Origin: DATKMK01 sp035541895
GTDB taxonomy: Bacteria; Desulfobacterota; Binatia; HRBIN30; JACQVA1
DNA length: 30,871 nt
Assembly: GCA_035541895.1 (NCBI GenBank)
Contig: DATKMK010000078.1
Span: 1-30,871 of the forward strand
Direction of reading: 5' to 3'
In this document: in pieces, positions 15,848 through 26,900 of the stretch
Position numbering within the stretch: position 1 is the stretch's first letter
Layout: each line of letters starts with the position of its first letter
Position numbers and translations under genes: made by a program
The notes under the pieces: model-generated
Seen by the model: only the letters and a program-made list of their open reading frames with translations
What the model was told of the DNA's origin: nothing
Databases searched by the model: none

Positions 15848-16115
15848 TGCACATTGCCCACGTGATGGCGGTATCGCAGTCACGCGTAGCTAGCTCAAGC
15901 AGGATGCGGGTCGTAAGGTATCTTTCTCGTTTCTACTACAGTCGGGAGGGGATACCCGCTTCGGGTGACGCGGCGGAATCGAACTGAGCGCAGGCACGCT
16001 TTCAAATCAGATACTCGGCTTCAAAGACGGAAAGTATCCGTCGGCCGGCCGCGTCGACTTGCGCGCGCCGGTTCTGCTACAGCGATGCCCATCCACCACG
16101 ACCAACGGGTGATCC

Positions 16116-16895
16116 ATGACGACTCAAACGGTAGACCTCGGCTCTCGCTACTTGCAGGCGGCCAAAGGTGACGGCGTCTTGCGGGTCGTCATCGATCGGC
16201 CCGAGCGCCGCAACGCGCTGACGATCGAGATGTATCACGGCCTCAAGCGCGCGGCGGTGCTGGCGGAAAAGGACGCCGCCGTCGATCTGCTCGTGGTGAC
16301 CGCAACCGGCGAGTACTTCTGCGTCGGCGGCGAGATGGCCGGCCAGCACGAAGGCGGCGACACCATCGATCGCGAGACCGATCGCTTCGACCTGCTGCCG
16401 TTCGTCCAGTTCGAGCGCTGTCCCAAAATCGTGTTGCTGGCGATCAACGGCATGTGTCAGGGCGGCGGGCTGAACATGGCGATCATGAGCGACCTCACGA
16501 TTGTTTCCGATCGTGCCCGCTTTCGCGTGCCCGAACTGCTGCGCGGCGTTGCCGATTGCTACCTCGGGGCTCGCCTCGCCAGCCGCGTCGGCATGGCGCG
16601 GGCGAAGTACCTGCTCTTCACCGCGCAGTATTTCTCCGCCCATGAGGCGCTGGCGATGGGTTTGATCTCGCGCGTGGTGCCGCACGCACAGCTCGCATCC
16701 GCCGTCGATGAAACGATCGACTGGGTGCGCCAAACCGGCCCGCAGGCCCGCACCGCCATCAAGCGCGATCTCAATCGGCAACTGCCACCGATCGACTTCC
16801 CGATGTTCGCCGAGTCGCTCGATTCCGAGGAAGTGCGCGAAGGTTTCACAGCGTTCGCGCAGAAGCGCCCGCCGGCGTGGACGAAGAAACGGTAG
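16116..16895 (+). CDS. Enoyl-CoA hydratase/isomerase (crotonase) family protein
   Basis: A 259-residue crotonase-fold protein: VIDRPERRNALTIEMY at the start, the first oxyanion-hole region around GEYFCVGGEM, INGMCQGGGLNMA as the second, VPELLRG with the glutamate equivalent to Glu144 of rat hydratase, and the C-terminal REGFTAFAQKRPP. The second hydratase glutamate (rat Glu164) appears to be a tyrosine in AKYLLFTA, so it may not hydrate; isomerase or hydrolase chemistry is possible. It converges on a thiolase gene, and the two may belong to one acyl-CoA pathway. The ribosome binding site is weak. Confidence 0.86.
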   Translation: MTTQTVDLGSRYLQAAKGDGVLRVVIDRPERRNALTIEMYHGLKRAAVLAEKDAAVDLLVVTATGEYFCVGGEMAGQHEGGDTIDRETDRFDLLPFVQFERCPKIVLLAINGMCQGGGLNMAIMSDLTIVSDRARFRVPELLRGVADCYLGARLASRVGMARAKYLLFTAQYFSAHEALAMGLISRVVPHAQLASAVDETIDWVRQTGPQARTAIKRDLNRQLPPIDFPMFAESLDSEEVREGFTAFAQKRPPAWTKKR

Positions 16896-16915
16896 GGCGG
16901 CCCCCGTGGCCGCCC
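16895..16915. terminator. GC hairpin between convergent genes
   Basis: GGGCGGCC (16895-16902) and GGCCGCCC (16908-16915) form a perfect 8-bp stem with a CCCGT loop. The stem starts on the last base of the enoyl-CoA hydratase TAG stop and lies 15 bases from the thiolase stop on the other strand. There is no T-run; it may act on both transcripts. Confidence 0.45.
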
Positions 16916-16929
16916 GCCCATCGTTCGGA

Positions 16930-18093
16930 TTACGACCGCTCGATGATCGTGCCGGTTCCCAACCCACCGCCGCAGCACATCGCGATCAAGCCGTAGCGCC
17001 GATTGGTGCGCTCCAACTCGTGCAGCGCCGTCGTGATCAGCCGCGCGCCGGTGCTGCCGGTCGGATGACCCAGGGCGATGGCGCCGCCGTTCGGATTCAC
17101 GCGCTCGGGATTGGGATCAACTTCCTTCATCCAGGCCAGCACGACCGACGCGAACGCTTCGTTGACCTCGAAGGTGTCGATGTCGTGCATGGACAAACCG
17201 GTCTGCTTCAGCACCTTGCGCGTCGCCGGAATCGGACCCTTGAGCATCGTGACCGGATCGACGCCGACGAGCGTCGTCGTAACGATCCGTGCGCGCGGCG
17301 TGAGACCCAGTTCCTTGGCGCGTTGCGGCGACGCCAGCAGCACGGCCGCGGCGCCGTCGGAGACTTGCGACGAGGTGCCGGCGGTGTGCACGCCGCCGGG
17401 CTCAACCGGATTCAACGCCGCCAGTTTTTCGAGCGATGTTTGCCGCAAGCCTTCGTCGCGTTCGATGAGACGTTTCTCGCCGGTCGGGTTGCCGGCTTCG
17501 TCGAGCACCGGCGCCGCGATGGGAACGATCTCGCGATCGAAGCGGCCTTCGCTCCACGCCTGATTCGCCAGCGTCTGGCTCCGCAACCCAAAGCGGTCGG
17601 TGTCGTCGCGAGTAACGCCGTACTCCTTGGCGATCATCTCGGCGCCTTGGAACTGCGACGCGAACGCGTAGTGCGACGCATAGCTCGGCGGCAGCGGTGA
17701 CCCGCCGCGCATGTTCGACCCCAAAGGTACGCGCGTCATCATTTCGAGGCCGCACGCCAGGACGACGTCTTCGATGCCGGCGCCGATCATGCCGGCCGCC
17801 AGCGTGGTCGCTTGTTGGCTCGACCCGCACTGACTGTCGACCGTCGTCGCGGCGACCTCCATCGGAAAGCCCTGTGACAGCCACGCGACGCGGGCAATGT
17901 TGAACGACTGCTCGCCGACTTGCGAGACACAACCGCCGACCAGTTGGCCGACTTCCTTCGGATTGATCTTGGCGCGCTCAACCGCCGCCCGCTGCACCGC
18001 GCCGAGCAGATCCGCCGGATGCATGCCTGCAAATCCGCCCTTGCGTTTGCCAATCGCGCTGCGCACCGCTTCGATGATGTAGACCTCTTGCAT
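16930..18093 (-). CDS. Thiolase (acetyl-CoA C-acyltransferase)
   Basis: A 387-residue thiolase of standard length. The acyl-binding Cys89 is in DSQCGSS, NEAF is at 311-314, His343 in GHPTGSTGAR and the second catalytic Cys in CCGGGLGTG at 373-378. It catalyses reversible thiolytic cleavage or condensation of acyl-CoA, as in beta-oxidation or degradation of cyclic acids. The frame is open far upstream, but the ATG at 18093 is set by GGAAGGAA upstream and by the family start QEVYIIEAVRSAIGK. It lies tail to tail with the crotonase-family gene. Confidence 0.93.
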   Translation of the reverse strand: MQEVYIIEAVRSAIGKRKGGFAGMHPADLLGAVQRAAVERAKINPKEVGQLVGGCVSQVGEQSFNIARVAWLSQGFPMEVAATTVDSQCGSSQQATTLAAGMIGAGIEDVVLACGLEMMTRVPLGSNMRGGSPLPPSYASHYAFASQFQGAEMIAKEYGVTRDDTDRFGLRSQTLANQAWSEGRFDREIVPIAAPVLDEAGNPTGEKRLIERDEGLRQTSLEKLAALNPVEPGGVHTAGTSSQVSDGAAAVLLASPQRAKELGLTPRARIVTTTLVGVDPVTMLKGPIPATRKVLKQTGLSMHDIDTFEVNEAFASVVLAWMKEVDPNPERVNPNGGAIALGHPTGSTGARLITTALHELERTNRRYGLIAMCCGGGLGTGTIIERS

Positions 18094-18119
18094 GTGATGT
18101 TCCTTCCTTCCCGGTCTGA

Positions 18120-19694
18120 CTAGTGTGACCTTGCGGCGCGATCGGCTGAATGCCGCACGCGCCGATAAAGAATGGGGCTCGGGATATCCGACACGCTCAT
18201 ACCGGCCGCGTCGACCGGGCCGAGCGTCATAACGGGCGCGAACTCGTCGCGGTGCGACGCGGGCAACTCGTCGGTGATGAGCCAGATGGTGCCGGCGACC
18301 GACGGCAGATCGTCGAGTTGGGCGAGATCGGTGATCGCGGTCATGGTGATGGTCGGGCCACGAAAGTCTTCCGGATGCTCCGCCACGCGCCGGTTGCGAT
18401 GATACTGGCGGTACCATGAATTCTCGGATTCGGGAGTCACTTGCACACGGCGGCCCGCGCCCGCGAGTTGATCCAATTGGTACAGCACCGTGTTGGTGTC
18501 GAAGAACGGCTTCACGGCGATGCAATCACCGTCGTGCAGTCCGGCGAGTATTGCTCGCGCAGCTCCCCGCCAATCCGGCGTTCGGCCGAGCAACTCGTAA
18601 TGCGGTGTCATCAGGGTCACGGTATACACGACGGCGACCCCTACGGCGGCGGGTCCGATGGTGTCAAGCGTCGGCCAAGCGAATCGCTTCGTCGCCCGAT
18701 CCCACAACCGCACGATCGCCGTCGCGGTCAGCAGCAACAGATGTGGCAGCGCGTAGATCAGGTAGCGCGGATCGAAGAAGTGTCCCGGCGTCTTGATGTA
18801 CAGCGATGCGACCGGCACCACGAACGACGCCAATGCGATCAGCACGAACACGCGGCAGCGCCGCCACAAGACCGCGGCGCCCGCCACGCTGCCGGCGGCG
18901 AGCAGAACCGCGAGCGTGGGAATCCAGCCTGCGAAGTTCACCAACGAGGTCGTCACCAACGGCAGGAAGTGGCGATAGTCGTCATCGCTGTAGTGGACGA
19001 TGGACGCCGAGCCGCTGAGCATCGGCCACATGTGCGCGACCGCCGGCACATACAACACCGCCACCAGCAGCGCGTAGCCCAGGAGCTGGCGCCGCCGCTC
19101 ACGCCACGCCAGAGCGGCGACCGCGGCCCAGTGGATGGCAACGATGAACGCGGCAAACGGGCTGGTGTACAGATTCAGGAGGGACGCGATGCCGAGGACC
19201 GTCCACGTGATTCGGCCCGGGTCTCGACGAAATCGAGTCACAGCCCAGGTCCCAACCAGAGAGAGCAACACCATGAGCGCGTACTGGCGAATCTCCTGCG
19301 AGTGGCTGATGAGGTAGTGCGAGACCGCGGCCAACGCTGCGGCCGTCAATCCGGTACGCGATCGGCCGATCTCCGCGCCGATCAGAAAGACCACCGGCAC
19401 CAACGCGATGCCGTACAAGGCCGATGGCAGGCGCAACCAGCCCTCGGCTACGCTGTACGCCTGGAAAAACGAGTTCACCCAGAAGTACAGCGGCAACTGT
19501 TGCGCCTTCAGCTTTCTGGCGATCTCGATCAGGCTGCCGTTGGAAAAGCTGATCGAAAGAACTTCGTCGACCCATGCGCTGTCGCGTCCGAGATGCGACA
19601 GGCGCAGAGCCGCCGCGGCAAGCAAAATCGCCCCGAGCGCCGTGCGCGTCACGAAACGAGCCGATTCGTGGTCGGCGTCGGTGCGTCGACGCAT
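18120..19694 (-). CDS. GT39/PMT-like integral membrane glycosyltransferase
   Basis: The predicted 524-residue protein has about ten hydrophobic segments from residue 15 to about 370, then a soluble C-terminal domain. The first periplasmic loop carries DSAWVDEVLS, with the Asp-Glu pair typical of GT-C enzymes (ArnT, PMT), and QLPLYFWVNSFF also fits. These enzymes move a sugar from a polyprenyl-phosphate carrier to lipid or protein outside the membrane. The frame runs open well upstream, but that part overlaps the methyltransferase gene and is not protein-like; the ATG at 19694, 18 bases after the methyltransferase stop, is the likely start. Acceptor unknown. Confidence 0.8.
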   Translation of the reverse strand: MRRRTDADHESARFVTRTALGAILLAAAALRLSHLGRDSAWVDEVLSISFSNGSLIEIARKLKAQQLPLYFWVNSFFQAYSVAEGWLRLPSALYGIALVPVVFLIGAEIGRSRTGLTAAALAAVSHYLISHSQEIRQYALMVLLSLVGTWAVTRFRRDPGRITWTVLGIASLLNLYTSPFAAFIVAIHWAAVAALAWRERRRQLLGYALLVAVLYVPAVAHMWPMLSGSASIVHYSDDDYRHFLPLVTTSLVNFAGWIPTLAVLLAAGSVAGAAVLWRRCRVFVLIALASFVVPVASLYIKTPGHFFDPRYLIYALPHLLLLTATAIVRLWDRATKRFAWPTLDTIGPAAVGVAVVYTVTLMTPHYELLGRTPDWRGAARAILAGLHDGDCIAVKPFFDTNTVLYQLDQLAGAGRRVQVTPESENSWYRQYHRNRRVAEHPEDFRGPTITMTAITDLAQLDDLPSVAGTIWLITDELPASHRDEFAPVMTLGPVDAAGMSVSDIPSPILYRRVRHSADRAARSH

Positions 19695-19711
19695 TCCGAT
19701 CTCGGCACGAA

Positions 19712-20362
19712 TCAACGCGAGCGGCCGGCCGATTCGGCCGGCGAGTTCACGGACGGCGCGGCGATCACGATGATGAAGGGAAACGCGGTCATCACTCGTA
19801 AGACCGTCGCGTGCTGCGAGACGAAGGCGCGAAACCGTCGAACGGCCCACAGATTGACGTGCTCTGGGTGATTCCCGAAACGGCGGAGATCGCGGCCCCG
19901 CAGGAGATTCATCGTTCGAAACCACGGCTCCCACGGCACAGTGAGGAGTAGATGCCGCGTGCTCAACTGCACGAGTCGATCGAGCACCCGGCCGGCCTCG
20001 GGCAGATGTTCGAGCACCTGGGATGCAATGACCAGATCGAAAGCCGCATCGGGTGCAGACCATTGCATCACGTCACCCTGCAGGAACTGGCGTTCGGGAT
20101 GAAGTGATCGCGCCATCGCCAGCGCGTCCTCGCGCAAGTCGAGACCGGTGTAGTGAGGGAACCGGAGCCCGCGCTGCTCGAGTTCCTGCAAGAAGAGTCC
20201 CTCGCCGCAGCCGAAATCCAATACCGACTGCGGGGCGATCGCGCGCAAGGCTTCGACGATCCGATCGAAGAACCGGTTCAGCGCAATGCGGTGAATCGGG
20301 TTGGTGTTGTTGTACTTGCTGAGCTGGCGCAGCGTGGTGTCGGACTCGGTCGTCGAGTACAT
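19712..20362 (-). CDS. Class I SAM-dependent methyltransferase
   Basis: A 216-residue protein with the Rossmann motif I VLDFGCGEGLFL (47-58), motif II acidic LDLRED, DVMQWSAPDAAFDLVIASQVLEH condensed to motif IV positions, and HLLLTVPWEPWF after it. It resembles methyltransferases found with glycosyltransferases in cell-surface pathways. It is immediately upstream of the GT39-like gene on the same strand, so the pair may modify a lipid or glycan. The frame is open to 20800, but that part overlaps the amidase gene in another frame; the ATG at 20362 fits the family. No clear ribosome binding site. Confidence 0.8.
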   Translation of the reverse strand: MYSTTESDTTLRQLSKYNNTNPIHRIALNRFFDRIVEALRAIAPQSVLDFGCGEGLFLQELEQRGLRFPHYTGLDLREDALAMARSLHPERQFLQGDVMQWSAPDAAFDLVIASQVLEHLPEAGRVLDRLVQLSTRHLLLTVPWEPWFRTMNLLRGRDLRRFGNHPEHVNLWAVRRFRAFVSQHATVLRVMTAFPFIIVIAAPSVNSPAESAGRSR

Positions 20363-20421
20363 GCGGAGGATCCGACCAATCCTGTTCGGAGGCACTGGTC
20401 TCAGAGCCGCACTCGTCTCGC

Positions 20422-21834
20422 TCACCACTTCGTCGGCCAAGTCGGATGCCACGGGCGTTCGCGCTCGAAGGCGCGTGCCGCTTGCAGCACGAGGTCGTCG
20501 CGATGGCGTGGGCCGACGATCTGCATGCCCATCGGCAACCGTTTGCGCGACAAACCGACGCGCACCGTCGCCGCCGGATGCCACGACAAGTTGAACGGGA
20601 TCGTGAACGAGGCCACGCCGGCGAGAATCTGTTGGCGACCCTCGGTCTCTTCCGGGAACGGCCCGCGCGCCGGCGGTGGATCGTAGGGCACGGTGGGCGT
20701 GATCAAGAGGTCGAATTGATCGAAAATCTCGGCACACCATTCGTTCAGGCGCTGGCGGAGTTGGGCGGACTTGCCCCACGCTTCCGGCGTCATTTGCCAT
20801 CCCATCTTGACGCCTTGCAGGAACACGCGACCGAACTCGTTCTCATGCTCCGGCAGCAGGTGATGGAGCTGCGACGCCAGCTCGAACGTCCCGAGCACGC
20901 CCCACTCGCGTCCGAGTTGCGGCGGACCGCTGCTGATCTGGTGCACGCCGTGACCGAGACGTTCAAACACCTTGACGTTGTCCTCGACCGCTGCGGCCAC
21001 GTCCGACTGCACGACCGCGTAGGTGAGATCCGGGGAGTATGCGATGCGGAGTTTCTTCGACGGCGGTTGGCGCACCGCTTCGAGATACGAAATCCCGGGA
21101 TGCGGCAGACTGTTGGGATCGCAGGGCGAGGCGCCGACGACTTGGTCCATGAACAGCGCCGCGTCCTCGACCGTCTTGGTCGTCGGGCCGTATACCGACG
21201 TGTCTTGGTAACGCCACTCGTCGAACGGGCCCATCGGAACGCGCCCGTACGACGTCTTCAATCCGAAGCAGCCGGTGAAGCTGGCGGGAATCCGGATCGA
21301 GCCGCCGCCGTCGCTCGAGGTGACCAACGGCAACACGTTCGCCGCCATCGCCGCGGCTGAGCCGCCGCTCGACCCGCCCGGGGTGTGTTCCAGGTTCCAC
21401 GGCGAGCGCGTCACACCATAGACAAGATTCTTGGTAATCGCGGTGTAGCCGAATTCGGGCGCGTTGGTCTTGCCGACCACGATGGCGCCCGCAGCCTTCA
21501 AACGCGCAACTTGTGTAGAATCGTGCTTCGCCAGATTGTCTTTGAACGGAAGCGACCCTTGTGAGGTGACCAAGCCTTCGGCGTTTTCGAGATCTTTGAC
21601 GCCGAGCGGAATGCCTTCGAGCGGCCGGGCTTCGCCGCGCACGATGCGAGCCTCGGCGGTCTTCGCGTCGCGCAGCAGCGCCTCACGGTCGCGCATCGCG
21701 ATCACCGCGTTGAGGTCTTGATGCGTCTCGTCGATGCGTTCGAACGTGGCACGCATCAAGTCGACCGGCGACGCCTTGCGCGCACGCAGCGTCTCGGCGA
21801 GTTCGATCAACGTCATTTTGAGCAGGTCGTTCAT
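20422..21834 (-). CDS. Amidase (amidase-signature family)
   Basis: A 470-residue amidase-signature enzyme. The catalytic Lys80 is in IPLGVKDLEN, the cis-Ser155 in TPGGSSGGSA and the nucleophile Ser179 in SDGGGSIRIPA. The GKTNAPEFGY motif and GCFGLKTSYGRVP are standard. It hydrolyses a carboxylic amide to acid and ammonia; the substrate cannot be told, and no GatB/GatC partner is near, so it is not taken as GatA. GGAGGT sits three bases before the ATG at 21834. The next gene on the same strand, the methyltransferase, begins 59 bases after its stop. Confidence 0.92.
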   Translation of the reverse strand: MNDLLKMTLIELAETLRARKASPVDLMRATFERIDETHQDLNAVIAMRDREALLRDAKTAEARIVRGEARPLEGIPLGVKDLENAEGLVTSQGSLPFKDNLAKHDSTQVARLKAAGAIVVGKTNAPEFGYTAITKNLVYGVTRSPWNLEHTPGGSSGGSAAAMAANVLPLVTSSDGGGSIRIPASFTGCFGLKTSYGRVPMGPFDEWRYQDTSVYGPTTKTVEDAALFMDQVVGASPCDPNSLPHPGISYLEAVRQPPSKKLRIAYSPDLTYAVVQSDVAAAVEDNVKVFERLGHGVHQISSGPPQLGREWGVLGTFELASQLHHLLPEHENEFGRVFLQGVKMGWQMTPEAWGKSAQLRQRLNEWCAEIFDQFDLLITPTVPYDPPPARGPFPEETEGRQQILAGVASFTIPFNLSWHPAATVRVGLSRKRLPMGMQIVGPRHRDDLVLQAARAFERERPWHPTWPTKW

Positions 21835-22008
21835 GGGACCTCCGAAGGACGTATCTCCGTACTACGTTCGGAGGAGCAACGGCAACTGTGGGTCTGTCGC
21901 CCCGACGCGCCCGGAGGTCGCGTTCCACCGGAAGTGCAGGTGATGCGCGATCTTCCGAGCGCGCCTGGCGGTAGATCAGGTCTTCGTTCCGAAGACCACA
22001 CCAGCCAA
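21835..22008. other. Intergenic, nothing recognised
   Basis: Upstream of the amidase gene. No promoter, repeat or coding signal stands out beyond the amidase ribosome binding site at its left edge. Confidence 0.5.
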
Positions 22009-22152
22009 CTAGTGGTGCAGCAGTGCGAGCCAGGCGAAGCCGGCCATTGCGGCCCAGGAGAGAGCCGAAATCAGCGTCCCGAGCACGAAACCGATCAGCG
22101 GCAGTTCGGACCGCTCTCCGTTGCGTTGTCGGGGTATCGATGTCCCTTGCAT
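22009..22152 (-). CDS. Possible small single-helix membrane protein
   Basis: A 47-residue frame with a basic, polar N-terminus (RQRNGERSE) followed by one long hydrophobic segment, LPLIGFVLGTL to FAWLALLHH. This looks like a small inner-membrane protein with its N-terminus inside. It has no visible ribosome binding site and no known relatives that I recognise. The longer open frame to 22260 does not look protein-like upstream of this ATG. It might be chance in GC-rich DNA. Confidence 0.4.
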   Translation of the reverse strand: MQGTSIPRQRNGERSELPLIGFVLGTLISALSWAAMAGFAWLALLHH

Positions 22153-22305
22153 GCGACCAATTGGCAGCAATGCACGCGCCAACGCCGTCACACTGGTTTG
22201 TAGTTGGCCAGGGGCGGATCGAGGCCCACCACTGTCCACTCGACCGGACGGATGATCCACCCGCAGATCTGGTGCAGGAGGCGCGTGAAACTATGGTTGA
22301 GTCGG

Positions 22306-22334
22306 TTGTCCTGTAGACCCGAGTGGTCTAGAAG
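22306..22334 (+). promoter_or_regulatory. Candidate promoter with palindromic operator upstream of the regulator gene
   Basis: TTGTCC (22306-22311), 17-base spacer and TAGAAG (22329-22334). A perfect palindrome TAGACC-CGAGT-GGTCTA (22314-22330) fills the spacer and reaches into the -10, the classic position for a repressor or activator site. The ATG at 22344 follows nine bases later, so the leader would be absent or a few bases long. Confidence 0.4.
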
Positions 22335-22343
22335 GCCGATGCG

Positions 22344-23876
<1,533 letters not shown>

Positions 23877-23901
23877 GTCAGCTCCGCAGAAGCGCGGCGC
23901 A

Positions 23902-26900
23902 GTGAGCCCGATGGCGCCGAATCAAGAAGTTCCGGTGTGCCCGGGCGCGGTGATTGAGGATCGCTACGAAGTGCTGCACCAACTCGGGCAGGGAAGCTTC
24001 GGGGGCGTGTATCAAGCGCGCCAGCGGTCGACCGGTCAGCTAGTGGCGCTGAAGGTGTTGCGCCCGCAGCCCGGTGCGGATGCAGTCGACTCACAAGCCC
24101 GGATGGAGCAGTTTGTGCGCGAGGCGCGCCTGTGTGCCGCACTCTCGCATCCCAACATCGTGCGGCTCGTCGATCTCGGCGAAATCGCCGCCGGACTGCC
24201 TTACGTCGCATTCGAGTTCGTTCGGGGGGCGACATTGAAAGAAGTGTTGGCGACCGAAGGCAAGCTTGCGGTCGCGGAAGCGGTGCATTTGCTGGCCCAG
24301 GTGCTCGACGCCCTGAGCTGCGCGCACACGCACGGCGTCGTACATCGCGACATCAAGCCGGACAACATCATGCTCACCAAGACCGGCGTACGCCGCAACG
24401 CGATGGTGCTGGATTTCGGTCTCGGCGAATTGGTGGACGAGCGCAGCCGATCACTGGCGGACATCGTCGCCGCGCAAGAGGTCGTCGGGACGCTCTCCTA
24501 CGCGGCGCCCGAGCAGTTGCGTGGCGAGGCGCCCTCGGCGCGTTCCGATCTCTACTCGTGGGGATTGACCTTGCTGGAGTGTGTGACCGGCGATCTCCCG
24601 TTTCACGGCGCCTCGACGCAGGAAGTGATTCTCAAGCAACTCGGCCCCGAGCCGGTGGCGATGCCCGAATGGCTGCGGCGGCATCCGCTCGGGCGCGTGC
24701 TCGAAATGGTGACGGCGAAGCAACCGGAGAAACGCGAGGTCGCGATCGGACGGTTGCTGGATCTGCTGCGCGGCGCAGGGGACGAGGACCGATCCGATCA
24801 GACGGTCGAACCGGAACGGCGGCAGCTCACCGTGGTGTGCTGTCAGTTGACCCTCGCCGCCGCCGACAGCATCCGCGTCGAGGTCGACGAGGTGGATCGG
24901 CTCCAGCACATACATCACGTTGCGCTGTCCGAGCACGCGACGCAGGCGGGCGGGATGCTCGCGGCGACACTCGCGGACCGCGCGCTGCTGGTGTTCGGCT
25001 ACCCGCTCGCGCGCGAGGGCGATGCGCGTCGTGCCGCGCGCTGCGCGCTCGCCATCGCGCGGAGCGTGAGCAGCCTAGCTCCATCGAGTGGCGTTCGCGC
25101 CAACATTCGGATCGGCGTCCACTCGGGTCTCTCCATCCTCCGTGATGTCGGACGCGGGTCCGTCGGCGCCTGCCAGGTTTCAGGCTTTGCCCCGCAGGTG
25201 GCGAGCCAGTTGGCGCAGCGGGCGGAGCCTGGTGCCGTGCTGGTCAGCCGTGAGACCCAACGTGTCCTACGGCATGAATTCGATACCACGGCGATTGACG
25301 AGACCACGTTCCGCGTGGACGGCGAGCGGCGTGGCGCCGTCGCCGAGCGCGCACCGATGGTCGCGGAGTCGCCGCTGATCGGGCGGGCGGTGCAGCGACA
25401 ACGATTATTCGACGGCTGGAACGCCGCGGTCGCCGGGAACAGCTCGGTGATGTTGATCAGCGGCGAGCCGGGCATCGGCAAGTCGCGCCTGATGCACGAG
25501 CTGCAAGCGGAAGTCGGCCCGGACGCGTGGGTCGAATTGGTGTGCGCGCCCGAGCATCAGACCGCACCGCTGCGACCGGTGATTGACGCGCTGCAGAACA
25601 CGGAGCAATCGCTCGAATCGTTGCTCGAACGAGCGGGGGTCGATGTCGCAATCACTCTGCCGCTGTTGGCCGCGCTCTTGTCGCGACCGCTCGACGACCG
25701 GTTCGAGCGATTACAGCTCACGCCCGAGCGGCAGAAGGAGCTGACGCTGCAGGCGTTGATCGGGCTCCTCCTCAAGATGGCCGAGGCGCAACCGATCGTG
25801 CTGGCGATCGAGAATCTGCACTGGGCCGACGCCACGACTATGGAGCTGGTGACGCAGCTGCTGCAGACGCTGCGAGGGGGCAACGGCGCGACGTCGCACC
25901 CGCGCCTGTACGTGGTGGTCACGACACGGCCCGAGCTGATCCCCCCGTGGTCGGGCGACGACGTGGCGTTTCTCCCCCTGCAACGTCTCGCGCAGGCCGA
26001 CGTCGAGGCGATGGTGCGGGCGAGCTGCGCCGTCGAGGGCGAGCTGTCGCCGGCATTGATCGCGCAGGTGATCGAGCGGGCGGAAGGGGTGCCGCTGTTC
26101 GTCGAAGAGGTCGCGCGCGTGATGATGACGTCGGCGGGGGAGGCCGGTCCATCCGGCCGCCCGTCGGCGGCGTCGGTCGAGCTGCCCGGCAGCTTGCTCG
26201 CGTTGTTGACCGCGCGTTTGGACAGCGTATCGCCCGCGGCGCGTGATACGGCGCAGCTCGCCGCGGTGCTCGGGCGCGAGTTTCGTTACGAGCTGTTGCA
26301 AGCCGTGTCGCCGAAGGATCGGGGATTCGTTCGGCGTGACATCGCCGAGCTCGGCACCGCGGGCCTGCTGGTGCAGCGACGGACCGGCGCCGGCGATCAG
26401 TACAGCTTTCGTCACGCGCTGCTGCGTGACGCGGCGTACGACGCGATGGTGCGCCCGTTGCGGCAGAGCTTGCATCGGCGGGTAGCCGGCGTGTTGCAGC
26501 AACAATTCCCTGAGATCGACGAGAACCGGCCCGAGATTGTGGCGCTGCATTTCGAGCAAGGCGGCGAGAACTTGTCCGCCGGTGAGTATTGGCGACGGGC
26601 CGGCGATCAGGCGCTGCGGCTCGCTGAATACGTTGCCGCTGACCAACAGTTCGAGCGCGGACTCGGGTTGGTGCCGGGCGCCGCGCAATCGCCGGCGCGG
26701 GCGCGGCTCGAAATCGAGCTGCTCACCGGCTTGGGGACGGTACAATTCATGACCAAGGGATACGCCGCCCCGGAGGTCGAGCAGACCTTTGCGCGCGCGT
26801 GGGAGCAGTGCGATCGCTCGGGTGACGACGTTTCGGTGAAGGTGTTGTACGGGGTGTGGAGCGTCTACCTCACGCGCGGCGATCGCGAGGCCACGGCCAA

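Noticed and set aside
15884..16115. Possible riboswitch or divergent regulatory RNA between globin and crotonase genes
   Set aside because: Only short, widely separated complements such as GGTATC/GATACC are seen; no known riboswitch core could be matched.
18094..18525. Extension of the thiolase gene upstream of 18093
   Set aside because: The added residues are Arg/Pro-rich and lie over the glycosyltransferase gene; the ATG at 18093 has a good ribosome binding site and the family N-terminus.
18441..19871. 476-codon open frame opposite the glycosyltransferase
   Set aside because: Arg/Gln/His-rich composition without hydrophobic or catalytic patterns; the minus strand encodes a clear multi-pass membrane enzyme.
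20422..21834. GatA subunit of the tRNA amidotransferase
   Set aside because: The amidase signature is present, but no GatB or GatC gene is near and the C-terminal part matches general amidases better.
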